A stretch of 64,000 bases of DNA. Source: Synechococcus sp. MW101C3. GTDB taxonomy: Bacteria; Cyanobacteriota; Cyanobacteriia; PCC-6307; Cyanobiaceae. The stretch is taken from contig NZ_NQKX01000001.1 of assembly GCF_002252635.1 (NCBI RefSeq), positions 186,001 through 250,000 of the forward strand, in the 5' to 3' direction. The notes under the pieces were generated by a model. The model saw only the letters and a program-made list of their open reading frames with translations, ran no database searches and was not told where the DNA came from. Within the stretch, counting starts at the first letter, position 1. Each line of letters starts with the position of its first letter. A program made the translations under genes and the position numbers. Below are positions 39,971 to 49,147 of this stretch, piece by piece.

Positions 39971-41629
39971 ATGACCAGCGCCTCCCCCCCACCCGTTTCC
40001 CCCAGCGACGACATGGCCGGGGTTGCCCTGGCTGAAGCGGTGGCGAAGCGGCGCAACTTCGCGATCATTTCCCACCCGGACGCGGGCAAGACCACCCTCA
40101 CCGAGAAGCTGCTGCTCTACGGGGGGGCGATTCAGCAGGCCGGTGCGGTGAAGGCCAAGGGAGAGCAGCGCAAGGTCACCTCCGACTGGATGGAGATCGA
40201 GAAACAACGCGGCATCTCGATCACCTCCACCGTGCTGCAGTTCGACTACGCCGGCAGCACGGTGAACCTGCTCGACACGCCAGGCCACCAGGATTTCTCG
40301 GAAGACACCTACCGCACCCTCGCCGCTGCCGACAACGCAGTGATGCTGGAAGACGCCGCCAAGGGCCTCGAACCACAGACCCGCAAGTTGTTCGAGGTCT
40401 GCCGGCTGCGCAAGGTGCCGATCTTCACCTTCATCAACAAGATGGACCGGCCGGGCCGCGAGCCACTCGAGTTGATCGATGAGATTGAAAGTGAGCTGGG
40501 CCTCACCTGCTGGCCGGTGAACTGGCCGATCGGCAGCGGTGATCGTTTCCGTGGCGTGATCGATCGCCGCAGCAAGGACGTGATCCTGTTCGAGCGGGCG
40601 GAGCGGGGCCGCCAGTCGGCGGAGAAGCGCTTGGCGGCCGGCAGCCCCGAGCTGGCTCGGCTGGTGGAACCGGAACTGCTGGCGGCGGCGCTGGAGGAAC
40701 TGGAGCTGCTCGATGGTGCCGGCGCCGAGCTCGATCTCGAGCTGGTGCATGCCGGGGAACTGAGCCCGGTGTTCTTCGGTTCGGCGATGACCAACTTCGG
40801 CGTGCGTCCCTTCCTGGATGCCTTCCTGGAGCTGGCGCAGCGGCCGGTGGCGCGGCTGAGCAGCGACGGCCCGGTGGATCCGCTGCGGCCGGAGTTCAGC
40901 GGCTTCGTGTTCAAGCTGCAGGCCAACATGGACCCGCGCCACCGCGACCGCATTGCCTTCGTGCGGGTCTGCAGCGGCCACTTCGAGAAGGACATGAGCG
41001 TGCGGCATGCCCGCAGCGGCCGCACCATCCGCCTCTCTCGTCCCCAGAAGCTGTTCGGGCAGGACCGTGAGGTGGTGGAGGACGCCTATCCCGGTGATGT
41101 GATCGGCCTGAACAATCCCGGCATGTTCGCCATCGGCGACACCCTCTATGCCGGCAGCAAGGTGGAATACGAAGGTATCCCCTGCTTCAGCCCTGAACTG
41201 TTCGCCTGGCTGCGCAACCCCAACCCGTCGGCGTTCAAGAGCTTCCGCAAGGGGGTGAACGAGCTGCGGGAGGAGGGAGCCGTGCAGATCCTCTATGACA
41301 CCGATGCCAGCAAGCGCGACCCGATCCTGGCGGCCGTGGGCCAGCTGCAGATGGAGGTGGTGCAATACCGGCTTCAGAACGAATACGGAGTCGAAACGCG
41401 CCTCGAGCCCCTCGGCTTCAGCGTGGCCCGTTGGGTGGTGGGCGGCTGGGCGGCGCTGGAGGCGGTGGGGCGCATCTTCAATTGCAAGACCGTGCGCGAC
41501 GCCTGGGACCGGCCGGTGCTGCTGTTCAAGAACGAGTGGAATCTCAACCAGCTGCGGGAAGACCACCCCGCCTTCGAGCTCAGCGCCGTGGCGCCGGTGG
41601 TGAGCGGCGTGGAGCCGATCGCCCTCTGA
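39971..41629 (+). CDS. prfC: Peptide chain release factor 3
   Basis: A 552-residue GTPase that recycles release factors RF1/RF2 from the ribosome. The G-domain motifs are SHPDAGKTT (G1), [11 protein letters not shown] (G2), DTPGHQDF (G3) and NKMDRPGRE (G4). The C-terminal domain contains [22 protein letters not shown] 39971 follows the HEAIH gene by 4 nt; upstream in-frame codons read through that gene and are not RF3. Length fits the family. Confidence 0.95.
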   Translation: MTSASPPPVSPSDDMAGVALAEAVAKRRNFAIISHPDAGKTTLTEKLLLYGGAIQQAGAVKAKGEQRKVTSDWMEIEKQRGISITSTVLQFDYAGSTVNLLDTPGHQDFSEDTYRTLAAADNAVMLEDAAKGLEPQTRKLFEVCRLRKVPIFTFINKMDRPGREPLELIDEIESELGLTCWPVNWPIGSGDRFRGVIDRRSKDVILFERAERGRQSAEKRLAAGSPELARLVEPELLAAALEELELLDGAGAELDLELVHAGELSPVFFGSAMTNFGVRPFLDAFLELAQRPVARLSSDGPVDPLRPEFSGFVFKLQANMDPRHRDRIAFVRVCSGHFEKDMSVRHARSGRTIRLSRPQKLFGQDREVVEDAYPGDVIGLNNPGMFAIGDTLYAGSKVEYEGIPCFSPELFAWLRNPNPSAFKSFRKGVNELREEGAVQILYDTDASKRDPILAAVGQLQMEVVQYRLQNEYGVETRLEPLGFSVARWVVGGWAALEAVGRIFNCKTVRDAWDRPVLLFKNEWNLNQLREDHPAFELSAVAPVVSGVEPIAL

Positions 41630-41701
41630 GCATTTGCTGATGCGGGTGCCCACGGCGCTGCTCCCGGCCCGCCAGAATCTTTGCAACGAAAGATCACAGC
41701 C

Positions 41702-41926
41702 ATGGCCGAGCCCTTCTGGCTGGTTCGCCCCCGCCACGACGGAGGTTCCGACTACGTGCGCTTCCTTCCCAGCCAGGAAGCCGTCGAGGTGCGCGAAGGC
41801 AGCCACCTCCCGCCCCAGATGCCTTTACTGAAGCGGCGCCAGTGGTTGCCGCTCAAAGAGGCAGAAGCCTGCCGCCGGCATCTTCAGCAGGAAGGCGGTT
41901 TCCACTCCAGCGAACCTTTGTTCTGA
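41702..41926 (+). CDS. DUF1651-like small protein
   Basis: A 74-residue soluble protein, MAEPFWLVRPRHDGGSDYVRF..., with LLKRRQWLPLKEAEACRRHLQQEGGF towards the end. The arrangement of an N-terminal Trp segment and the LxxRxxLPLxEA helix is typical of DUF1651, a family common in Synechococcus and Prochlorococcus. ATG 41702 is preferred over codons upstream, which would add non-conserved residues. Function unknown. It lies between prfC and the CPP1-like gene. Confidence 0.7.
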   Translation: MAEPFWLVRPRHDGGSDYVRFLPSQEAVEVREGSHLPPQMPLLKRRQWLPLKEAEACRRHLQQEGGFHSSEPLF

Positions 41927-42013
41927 AGCACTGGTTCGGTGGCAGCGGAGGCCTCCGGATGGGGCGCGCCTCGATACGCTCGTACCACGACCCTGCTCAC
42001 CGCACCGGAGGCC

Positions 42014-42727
42014 ATGACCAACGGTTCTGCCCTGCCCCCCGGCGCGACCGGCGGCCCCAGCGATGGTTCCAGCCCCTACGAACGGCTCGGCATCGCTTCT
42101 GATGCCAGCTTCGACGAAGTTCAGGGAGCGCGTCAGCAGTGCCTTGATGCGGTAGGAGACGACCCCCAGGCCCGCGCCCGCGTGGAAGCCGCCTACGACG
42201 CCGTACTGATGGAACGGCTGCGGGAGCGGCAACAGGGCCGGGTCAGCAGCGCCGCCCTCAGTGCCTCGAAGCGGGAAGAGGTGAAGCCGGCCGTGATCGC
42301 CCGGGCCCCCTCCAGGCCTGCCTTGCCGGCCATGCCTTCCCTGCCCCAGCTCTCTGGCGGCAAACTCACGCGGCCGAAGTTCTCGATGCCCCGCCTGGCC
42401 CTGGCCGAGGGCCGTGAGCGCTGGGTGCCACTGGCCGGTCAAGGAGCGATCCTGCTGCTGCTCCTGGTGTCCCCCCCGTCCTCCGACACGGTGCTGCTCG
42501 CCCTCTCCACCCTGCTCACGGTGGTGAACCTGCAGCGGCGCAACGGCCGGTTTCTGGCGGCGGTGGGCTGGAGCTTCGCTCTGCTGGGCCTCGGCCTGCT
42601 GATGGGCGGCGTGCTCGCCCAGCTCGTTGATCCGGCCCTGCCGCTCGGGCTGCCGCTGGCGGGCGAACAGCTCCAGAGCCTGCCGGCACTGATCCTGCTG
42701 TTGCTGGGGGCCCTGCTGCTGGCCTGA
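42014..42727 (+). CDS. CPP1-like J-like membrane protein (DUF3353)
   Basis: A 237-residue protein. A J-like fold starts at SPYERLGIASDASFDEVQGAR and lacks an HPD tripeptide. The C-terminal half contains hydrophobic helices (QGAILLLLLVSP; GWSFALLGLGLLMGGVLAQL; LPALILLLLGALLLA). This layout matches CPP1, the chaperone-like protein that stabilises protochlorophyllide oxidoreductase in plants, and its cyanobacterial relatives. ATG 42014 chosen after a non-conserved leader. Role here is inferred from the family. Confidence 0.85.
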   Translation: MTNGSALPPGATGGPSDGSSPYERLGIASDASFDEVQGARQQCLDAVGDDPQARARVEAAYDAVLMERLRERQQGRVSSAALSASKREEVKPAVIARAPSRPALPAMPSLPQLSGGKLTRPKFSMPRLALAEGRERWVPLAGQGAILLLLLVSPPSSDTVLLALSTLLTVVNLQRRNGRFLAAVGWSFALLGLGLLMGGVLAQLVDPALPLGLPLAGEQLQSLPALILLLLGALLLA

Positions 42728-42907
42728 CGGCTGCCGAAGGTTTGTGTCGCCCTGGTTGAGTCTGGTGGGGGCACGCCAGTGATGCCCCTAGGGCACGCTC
42801 ACAGCCCGTGCAGGCTTCCATGCCTGCCGGGTGCAGACTTTGCCTCCGCACGCCCAGTTGAGGGCTGTGAGGCTGCAGTCCGCTTCCGGCTCAGGCGCCT
42901 GTGGCCT

Positions 42908-43822
42908 TCAGACAGCCGCCAGCTCCTCGATCAGTTCCCGCAGCTCGGGCGCCTCCACGCCGTACACCTCGTTGCAGAAATGGCAGGTGAGCTCGGCGCG
43001 GCCGTCTTCGCGCAGGATCGTGTCGAGCTCGTCACGCCCCAGCAGCCGCAAGGCATTGACGCTGCGCCTGCGGGTGCAGGGGCAGTGGAAGGTGACGTTC
43101 TGGCTGGCCTCCGCATCCTCCAGGAGCTGGGGATCGAGGTCCGGGAAGATGTCTTCCAGCAGGCGTTGCAGATCGCCGCTGCAGTCGGCGAGCCGCTGGC
43201 TGAACCCCTGAATCTCGCGGCAGCGCTCCTCCAGCAGGGCCACCAGCGCCGGTTCCCGGGCCGCCTTGGGCAGCACCTGTACCAGCACCCCACCGGCGCA
43301 ACGCACACCGCTGCTGTCGATCTGCTCACCGACGAACACCGCCGACGGGGTCTGCTCGGAATGGAGCAGGTAAGAGGCCACGTCATCACCGATGCCGCCG
43401 CTCACCAGCTCCACCGTGCTGCTGAACGGCTCGCCCTTGCCCTGGTCGCGCACCACGTGCAGATAGCCGGTGCCCGTGGCCTTGCGGAAGTCGAAGCGGT
43501 GCAGGCCCTCGGGCGTTTCCACCAGATCGAGCTCCAGGCCCGGCGCCCCCACGTAGCCGCGCACGGTGCCGTCCCGGCCCGCATCCACCATCAGGCCGCG
43601 CAGCGGTCCGTCCGACTGGATGCGCAGGTTCACCCGTCCGTGGGCCACCTTCATCGAACTGGCCAGCAGCAGACCGGCGGTCATCGCCCGGCCCAGCACG
43701 GCGGTGGTGAGGTACGAGAGGCCGTGGCGACGACGGGCGTAGCGCGTGGTGACGGTCGTGAGGGCCGCCACCATGCGGATGCCGCCATCGGCGGCCGTGG
43801 CCCGTACCAATCGATCGGGCAT
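42908..43822 (-). CDS. hslO: Redox-regulated chaperone Hsp33
   Basis: A 304-residue Hsp33, activated when oxidation releases zinc. The four zinc cysteines are intact: FHCPC (C-x-C) and CHFCNEVYG (C-x2-C) near the C-terminus. The N-terminus [21 protein letters not shown] is typical. Its 3' end is convergent with the CPP1-like gene; the 180-nt gap contains two short GC-rich hairpins (GGGGCA/TGCCCC at 42768-42788; GCAGGC/GCCTGC at 42810-42827). The ABC ATPase gene lies 14 nt upstream on the same strand. Confidence 0.96.
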   Translation of the reverse strand: MPDRLVRATAADGGIRMVAALTTVTTRYARRRHGLSYLTTAVLGRAMTAGLLLASSMKVAHGRVNLRIQSDGPLRGLMVDAGRDGTVRGYVGAPGLELDLVETPEGLHRFDFRKATGTGYLHVVRDQGKGEPFSSTVELVSGGIGDDVASYLLHSEQTPSAVFVGEQIDSSGVRCAGGVLVQVLPKAAREPALVALLEERCREIQGFSQRLADCSGDLQRLLEDIFPDLDPQLLEDAEASQNVTFHCPCTRRRSVNALRLLGRDELDTILREDGRAELTCHFCNEVYGVEAPELRELIEELAAV

Positions 43823-43836
43823 CGTCCCGCCCCAAC

Positions 43837-44484
43837 TCAGGGCATCGTACGGAGCCTCGGCAGGGGCTGAAGCGCCCCGCCCTGCAGCCGCCAGCCTTCC
43901 TTCACCCAGCCCTTGAACAGCTCCGGTTCGTGGGTCACCACCAGCAGCACCCGGTCCCGCGCCAGCAGTTGCAGCAGTTGCAGCACCTCTTCCCGCACCG
44001 ACCAGTCGAGGCCGGCGGTGGGTTCATCCAGCAGCAGCACGGGCGGATCGCGCAGCAACTGCACCGCCAGCGCCAGCCGCCGCTGCTGGCCGCCGCTGAG
44101 CCGCTCCGGCGGCTGCTGCAGCGACAGCCCCTGCAGCCCCACCCGGGTGAGCACCTGTTCGACCCGTTCCGACGCCAGCCGCCGCTGACCCAGCTTCAGC
44201 TCCTGGCCCACCGTGAGGCCGAGGAAATGGCGCTCGGGAAACTGAAACACCAGGCCGCAGAGCCCGCGCCGCTGCCTGGCGTTCAACGCCTGCCCTTCCC
44301 ACAGGATCGCGCCGCCATCGGGGTCCGCCAGACCGCAGATCAGCTCCAGCAGGGTGGTCTTGCCTGAGCCGCTCTGCCCGGCCACCAGGGCGGGCCGGCC
44401 CGGCTCCAGGCGCAGCTCCACCCCGTCGAGCAGGGCGGCTGGGGTGGTGGCCGGGTGGTAGCGCAGGGATCGAAGCTCGAGCAT
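43837..44484 (-). CDS. ABC transporter ATP-binding protein, ECF/CbiO-like
   Basis: A 215-residue ATPase. Walker A is GQSGSGKTT, the signature LSGGQQRR and Walker [13 protein letters not shown], with a switch histidine in VVTHEP. The Q-loop sequence [10 protein letters not shown] resembles energy-coupling factor ATPases for cobalt or vitamins. No permease or substrate-binding gene is adjacent, so partners lie elsewhere. ATG 44484 ([14 protein letters not shown]) is preferred over longer in-frame starts. It diverges from the DUF3531 gene. Confidence 0.85.
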   Translation of the reverse strand: MLELRSLRYHPATTPAALLDGVELRLEPGRPALVAGQSGSGKTTLLELICGLADPDGGAILWEGQALNARQRRGLCGLVFQFPERHFLGLTVGQELKLGQRRLASERVEQVLTRVGLQGLSLQQPPERLSGGQQRRLALAVQLLRDPPVLLLDEPTAGLDWSVREEVLQLLQLLARDRVLLVVTHEPELFKGWVKEGWRLQGGALQPLPRLRTMP

Positions 44485-44551
44485 GGCGGGTTTCGCTTCC
44501 CCCAGCTTGCTGGATGCGTGTTTGATGGGGGCAAGCACGCTGCCTTCTCCC

Positions 44552-45004
44552 ATGGACGTCCGCTTTCGGGATGTGGATCCCTTCAACTGCTGGATCTGGG
44601 TGCGTTTTGCTGCTCCGCCCGGGCAGGGGGAGCGCGGCTACATTGATACGACCTTCGAGAGCTGGTTCTTTCTCGGCAAGCTGGGCGGCTTCAATGCTGA
44701 GAACCTTCAGGTGCATGAGGAGGGCGTCGATCTCAGCTGGATGACCTACGACGGCGACGACGCTGAACGGGCCCTGCCGGCGTTGATGCACAACATGGGC
44801 GAACTGGAATACCAGGAGGACTGGGCCCGCTGCTGGGTGGATCTCGGCACCAGCGATGGCGTTGCCCTTGATGTGCTGATCAACGCCCTTCGGCAGCTCG
44901 ACAACGACGTGGTGGAGATTGAGGAACTGGTGATCGGCGGTCTCAACGACGACTGGCCGGTGGAAGACCAGCCCGATGCGATGTTCGCCCCCGGGGTCAA
45001 TTGA
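44552..45004 (+). CDS. DUF3531 family protein
   Basis: A 150-residue protein, MDVRFRDVDPFNCWIWVRF..., containing GYIDTTFESWFFLGKLGGFNAENLQVH and EYQEDWARCWVDLGTSDG. These are DUF3531 features, found in cyanobacteria and plant chloroplasts. ATG 44552 is selected as the usual family start. The protein is acidic and tryptophan-rich, and its function is unknown. rsmE begins 8 nt after its stop. Confidence 0.85.
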   Translation: MDVRFRDVDPFNCWIWVRFAAPPGQGERGYIDTTFESWFFLGKLGGFNAENLQVHEEGVDLSWMTYDGDDAERALPALMHNMGELEYQEDWARCWVDLGTSDGVALDVLINALRQLDNDVVEIEELVIGGLNDDWPVEDQPDAMFAPGVN

Positions 45005-45011
45005 GCGCGGT

Positions 45012-45998
45012 GTGACCCGGGAGCTGCGTCGTCTTTTGATCGAGCCCGGGCGCCTTGCCCGGGCGGCGGCTCAGCCGCCAGATTCCTCGGCTGCGGAAGT
45101 CGCTGCCAGCGGTCAAGCTGCAGCGCCCGGCTGCGAGGGTGCTCTGCCTATCCTCCGCTTGGAAGACGGCGAAAGCCACTACCTCACGCGGGTGCTCCGC
45201 TATGGCCCCGGCGATCGCTTTGCGGTGGTCGACGGCGTCGGCCAGTTGTGGAGCGCGCTGCTGACCGATCGCAGCAGCGCCCGGCTGGAGCAGCCCCTGG
45301 CGGCACCCCTTGCGGTCGAGCCCTTGCCCTCGCCCCTGCTGGAGCTGGCGGTGGCAGTGCCCCGCCGCGATTTCGACACCGTGCTGCGCATGAGCTGCGA
45401 ACTGGGGGTCGACCGCCTTCAGCCGCTGCTGGCCGAGCGCGGCGTGCGGGGGGCGGAAACCGGTGGGCCGGGCCGATGGGAACGCTGGCAGGCGATCGTG
45501 CGGGAGGCCTGTGAGCAGTGCGAGCGTCTGTGGCTGCCGCAGCTGCTGGAGCCCATGGCCGCCGCCGCCTGGCTCCAGAATCCGGCTTCGCTGGCCAATG
45601 GCGCCGCGTGCCTGGAGCAAGGTCAGTGCCGATGGCTCGCCACCACCCGGGCGGCCGACCTGCCGCTGCTGAGTGAGCTGCTGGGGACGGGAGCCCTGCC
45701 TGCTGGCACAGAGCTGCGCGGCGTGGCAGAGCTGGGTGGTGGAGCAGTACAGCGGACCTGGTTAGAGCTGGGTGGCGCTCAAGCCCCGGGTGCGCATTGT
45801 GTTGGCATCGCCCGCCTGGCGATCGGGCCTGAGGGGGGGTGGACGCCGGCGGAGGAGAAGGTGGCGGTGGACGCGGGCTGGCAACCGGCGAGCCTGGGCC
45901 CGACGATCCTGCGCACCTCGACGGCGGCTGTGGCCGGCCTGAGCCTGCTGAGTGCCTGGCGAGCGGGATCCAGGCGAGCGAGATCAAGCGGCGGCTGA
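45012..45998 (+). CDS. rsmE: 16S rRNA (uracil1498-N3)-methyltransferase RsmE
   Basis: A 328-residue SPOUT-fold methyltransferase. The N-terminus RELRRLLIEPGRL is typical, and the SAM-binding knot is visible as GIARLAIGPEGGWTPAEE, followed by TILRTSTAAVAGLSLLSAW. Compared with ~240-residue relatives it has a longer N-terminal insert (Ala/Pro/Gly-rich, about residues 20-45) and extra residues in the middle. The start is GTG 45012. It probably shares a transcript with the DUF3531 gene. Confidence 0.88.
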   Translation: MTRELRRLLIEPGRLARAAAQPPDSSAAEVAASGQAAAPGCEGALPILRLEDGESHYLTRVLRYGPGDRFAVVDGVGQLWSALLTDRSSARLEQPLAAPLAVEPLPSPLLELAVAVPRRDFDTVLRMSCELGVDRLQPLLAERGVRGAETGGPGRWERWQAIVREACEQCERLWLPQLLEPMAAAAWLQNPASLANGAACLEQGQCRWLATTRAADLPLLSELLGTGALPAGTELRGVAELGGGAVQRTWLELGGAQAPGAHCVGIARLAIGPEGGWTPAEEKVAVDAGWQPASLGPTILRTSTAAVAGLSLLSAWRAGSRRARSSGG

Positions 45999-46035
45999 AT
46001 CGGCGGCTGGATCCCTGGGGCGCAGATTGCCGCGC

Positions 46036-46407
46036 TCAGCTCTTCATCAGGCTGGCGGCCATCGCCTTGAACGGGCCGATGTTGGCCCCGGCCAGCCGGC
46101 GGCGGCGGGAGAGGGCGCCGGCGGGGGTGAGGCACTCGGGCGAGAAGGTGACCAGCGAAGGAGGCGGCAGGTTGTCCTGTTCACGCCGCAGCTCGGCCGC
46201 CATCGCTTCTGCGGTGGTGAGCACGCTGCCCGCTGCAGCGACGCCGGCCTCTGCTGCTGGCCCTGCGGTGGCTGCAGAGGGTTCCGCGCTGGTGGGTGGA
46301 GCCACAGGAGCCGCCGGAGCCACCGTCACAGGGGCCACGGTCACCGGCTCAGCGGTGGCGTTCTTGTCGAAGTCGATAAAGAACGAGCCCTTGCGCTTGA
46401 ACAGCAT
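46036..46407 (-). CDS. Conserved cyanobacterial protein with low-complexity linker
   Basis: A 123-residue protein. The N-terminus MLFKRKGSFFIDFDKNA is followed by a Val/Ala/Pro/Thr-rich linker (about residues 18-65), then a conserved end with LVTFSPECLTPAGALSRRRRLAGANIGPFKAMAASLM. I recognise that end from Synechococcus hypotheticals. It may tether a basic C-terminal peptide by a flexible linker. Function unknown. It is convergent with rsmE and divergent from the DUF92 gene (121 nt). Confidence 0.65.
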   Translation of the reverse strand: MLFKRKGSFFIDFDKNATAEPVTVAPVTVAPAAPVAPPTSAEPSAATAGPAAEAGVAAAGSVLTTAEAMAAELRREQDNLPPPSLVTFSPECLTPAGALSRRRRLAGANIGPFKAMAASLMKS

Positions 46408-46528
46408 GGTGATCCGAAGACGGGACGTTGGCTGTGATTATCCGCCGGCACCTGCAGGGGACCGACGCCGCTTAGGGGAGTGCAACAGAGAGCGGCAGCC
46501 CACGCCACTGCTGAAGAGACTGGGGCCT

Positions 46529-47383
46529 GTGCGGTCTGCCCCCTTGAGCGTTCTGCTGCTGTCGGCCGTGCCGGTGCCGGTGTCCCCCTTCACGGGCCTT
46601 GAGGCGTTGCTGGGGGCGCCACCGCTGCTGCCGGCCCAGACCCTCCAGCACTGGCTGCTGGCGCTGGCGCTGCATGGCCTGTTGATCAGCGCTGTCCAGC
46701 GGTTCCCCCTGCTCACCCGCTCCGGCTGGGTACACGCGGGTGTGCTCGGCACACTGCTGTGGGGCGCGCTCGGCTGGCGCGGCTGGTTTGCGGTGGTGGG
46801 CTATCTGGTGCTGGGCTCCCTGGTGACCCGGCTGGGCTTTCGCCAGAAGCAGCAGCAGGGGCTGGCCGAAGCGCGGGGTGGCCGTCGGGGGCCGGAGAAC
46901 GTGTGGGGCTCCGCAGCCACCGGGGCCGTGCTGGCCCTGCTCACCACCGTGCCTGGAGCGCCGGTGCCGCTGCTGCTGCTGGGTTTCGGGGCCAGTTTCG
47001 CCGCCAAGCTTGCCGACACCTGCGGCAGTGAGATCGGCAAGCGCTGGGGGCGTCACACCGTGTTGATCACCTCCCTGCGGCCGGTACCCGCCGGTACGGA
47101 AGGGGCGGTCAGTCTGGAGGGGACGGGTGCCAGCCTGGTGGGCAGCGCGGTGATGGTGCTGGTGCTGAAGTTGCTGGGGTTGCTGGGATCGCCCCCCGCG
47201 CTGCTGTTGGTGTTGCTGGTGGGGGTGCTGGCCACCCTGCTGGAGAGCTGGATCGGCGCCACCCTGCAGGCGCGGCTCGCCTGGCTGACCAACGAGCTCG
47301 TGAACGGAATCCAGACGTTGCTGGCGGCGTTGATCGCCATGGGGCTGGCCTGGGGCGCCGTGGCGCTGGGTCTGGCCGCCTGA
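46529..47383 (+). CDS. DUF92 family membrane protein (VTE6-like)
   Basis: A 284-residue integral membrane protein with about seven hydrophobic helices. The family motifs are RSGWVHAGVLGTLLWG, FAAKLADTCGSEIGKRWG and GAVSLEGTGASLVGS. Plant VTE6 of this family phosphorylates phytyl phosphate to phytyl diphosphate for tocopherol synthesis and chlorophyll phytol salvage, so a similar role is plausible. GTG 46529 is a likely start; the true one may be further in. Its end is convergent with the sigma factor gene. Confidence 0.8.
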   Translation: MRSAPLSVLLLSAVPVPVSPFTGLEALLGAPPLLPAQTLQHWLLALALHGLLISAVQRFPLLTRSGWVHAGVLGTLLWGALGWRGWFAVVGYLVLGSLVTRLGFRQKQQQGLAEARGGRRGPENVWGSAATGAVLALLTTVPGAPVPLLLLGFGASFAAKLADTCGSEIGKRWGRHTVLITSLRPVPAGTEGAVSLEGTGASLVGSAVMVLVLKLLGLLGSPPALLLVLLVGVLATLLESWIGATLQARLAWLTNELVNGIQTLLAALIAMGLAWGAVALGLAA

Positions 47384-47399
47384 TTCAGGGGCGCTTGAC

Positions 47400-48215
47400 T
47401 CAGGCCTGGGCGAACAGATCCCCCCATTCTCTGCTGAGTTCCTGGCGCAGCCGCGCCGCCAGCCGTTCGAAGCGGCGTTGGGCCACCCGCGCCCGGATCC
47501 CCAGCTCCTCGCCCAGCTGGCGCCAGGAGGCCCCATCCAGCACCCGCCCTTCCAGCAATCGCCGCTCGCTGACCTCCAGGTCTTGCAGCCGCTGCCTGAG
47601 CCAATGCTGCGGTTCCGGCTCGGAGCAGGAGGATTCGCTCAGACGATCGGCGCGGCAGGGATGGGGGGCTTCCCGGGCGCTGAGCTTCTCCACCAGAGGG
47701 GTGCTGGAGGCTTCAGCCGTGCCAACCGGCGCATCGAGGCTGGAGCACTGCAGGGCCCAGTGCAGGCTGCAGGCCTCCTGCCACTGGGCGACAGGGCAGC
47801 CCAGGGCGGCCGCCAGCTCCGCGTCGCGGAGCGCGGGCTTCTGCTGGTGAAGGCGTTGCTGCTGGAGGGTCTGCCCGCGCTGATGCAGGTCGCGCAGCAG
47901 GCGTGAGGCTTTCAACGGCTGTTCGTTGTCGCGCAGGTGGTGCTGCATGGCCCCGCGGATGAAGGGCACGGCGAAGCTGCTGAGGGATGTGCCCTGGGCC
48001 GGATCGAAGGCTTCCACCGCGCGGATCAGACCGATCGAGCCCTGTTGCACCAGATCGTCGAACGGCACGGCGGTGTGGGGCCGGAGGCGGTTGGCCACCT
48101 GCCGGACCAGGGGCAGGTTGAATTCCACGATCTTGTTGCGATCACGTGGATGGCCGCTGCGCTGGTATTGCGCCAGCAGCTCGGGATTGCGGCGTTGAAA
48201 GATGGTGAGCGTCAT
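47400..48215 (-). CDS. Group 3 RNA polymerase sigma factor
   Basis: A 271-residue alternative sigma factor of the sigma-70 family. Region 2 is clear (VEFNLPLVRQVANRL; FDDLVQQGSIGLIRAVEAFDP; SSFAVPFIRGAMQHHLRD). Region 3 is divergent with a long Gln/Arg-rich insert, and region 4 is WRQLGEELGIRARVAQRRFERLAARL. The missing region 1 and small size place it in group 3. ATG 48215 is chosen over a longer in-frame GTG-type start. The regulon is unknown. Confidence 0.88.
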   Translation of the reverse strand: MTLTIFQRRNPELLAQYQRSGHPRDRNKIVEFNLPLVRQVANRLRPHTAVPFDDLVQQGSIGLIRAVEAFDPAQGTSLSSFAVPFIRGAMQHHLRDNEQPLKASRLLRDLHQRGQTLQQQRLHQQKPALRDAELAAALGCPVAQWQEACSLHWALQCSSLDAPVGTAEASSTPLVEKLSAREAPHPCRADRLSESSCSEPEPQHWLRQRLQDLEVSERRLLEGRVLDGASWRQLGEELGIRARVAQRRFERLAARLRQELSREWGDLFAQA

Positions 48216-48382
48216 GGTGGGGAACCGGAGGTGCCAACGGGAAGTCCTTGGAATCACCTTCTCGCCGGGTGGCCCTTCCCCACCATCCCCACTCCCGGTG
48301 ATTTCGCCTCCCCCGTAGGGGTGAGATCAAGGAGGTTGCCGCTGGCTCTGGCGGGCAGTCAGGCGGGTGATGAGCAGCTCGC

Positions 48383-49147
48383 TCAGGCAGGGGTGCGGCT
48401 CTGTTGTGGCTCCAGTGAGGCCCAGCGCAACAGGGCCGGCCAGTGTTTCAGACGCTCATAGAGACGCCGGTGTCCGGCGCTGTTGAGGTGCAGCCCGTCG
48501 CTGTCGAGCAGCCGCAGCCAGTGCGGATCCTCCAGCAGGCCATCGAGAAGCGGTAGGAACGGCACATCCGCTTCGAGGCAGGCTTCCTCCAGCAGGCCCT
48601 CGTAGTGGCGCACGGTGGCCAGGTCGTACCAGAGACAGCCGGCGAAGGGCATCACCGCCTCATCCACTGGGGTGAGGCCGATCACCATCACCGGCGCCAG
48701 CTGCCCGGCCTGGTGCAGCAGTTGCTGCAGGCCGAACAGGAACGCCTCCGGGGCCAGTTGGTGGCGCCCATCCGGGCGCCCCACGCGGGCCGTGTCGTTC
48801 AGCCCGATGCCCAGCAGGATCCCCTGGGGCCCCTGGCGCCGCAGCTCACCGCGGCAGCGCACTTCCGCCTCCAACCGTGCCGCCAGCCGCTCCAGGCCGT
48901 CGCCTCGCACGCCGAGGTTGTAGAGCACGGGCCCGCCCGGGATCTCCATCCAGTGGCGCCGCAGCTGCTCGCACCAGCCGCCCCCATCGGGGTCTCCCCA
49001 GCCGTACACCCCGCTGTCGCCCAGCACGATCAGCTTGCGGGGCGGGGGTGAGGCCGCAGTGCCGGGTGCCGGGAGAGTCAGAGACGGTTCAGGAAACGGC
49101 TGAGGCGCTGCAGGCCGTCGTCGATGGTGGCTGGAGAGGCTGCACAC
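48383..49147 (-). CDS. GDSL/SGNH-family hydrolase
   Basis: A protein of up to 254 residues. Block I is VLGDSGVYGWGD (GDS), block III GIGLND, and block V SDGLHLNSAGH provides the Asp and His of the triad. Such enzymes are esterases or lipases. The longest frame starts at GTG 49147 and overlaps the end of the upstream aminotransferase by 70 nt; a start nearer the GDS block is equally possible because the first ~35 residues are non-conserved. The sigma gene lies downstream. Confidence 0.82.
   Translation of the reverse strand: MCSLSSHHRRRPAAPQPFPEPSLTLPAPGTAASPPPRKLIVLGDSGVYGWGDPDGGGWCEQLRRHWMEIPGGPVLYNLGVRGDGLERLAARLEAEVRCRGELRRQGPQGILLGIGLNDTARVGRPDGRHQLAPEAFLFGLQQLLHQAGQLAPVMVIGLTPVDEAVMPFAGCLWYDLATVRHYEGLLEEACLEADVPFLPLLDGLLEDPHWLRLLDSDGLHLNSAGHRRLYERLKHWPALLRWASLEPQQSRTPA

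Noticed and set aside
42728-42907. Structured RNA in the CPP1-hslO gap
   Set aside because: Two 6-bp hairpins in a convergent gap are expected for transcription ends in this GC-rich genome and there is no further structure.
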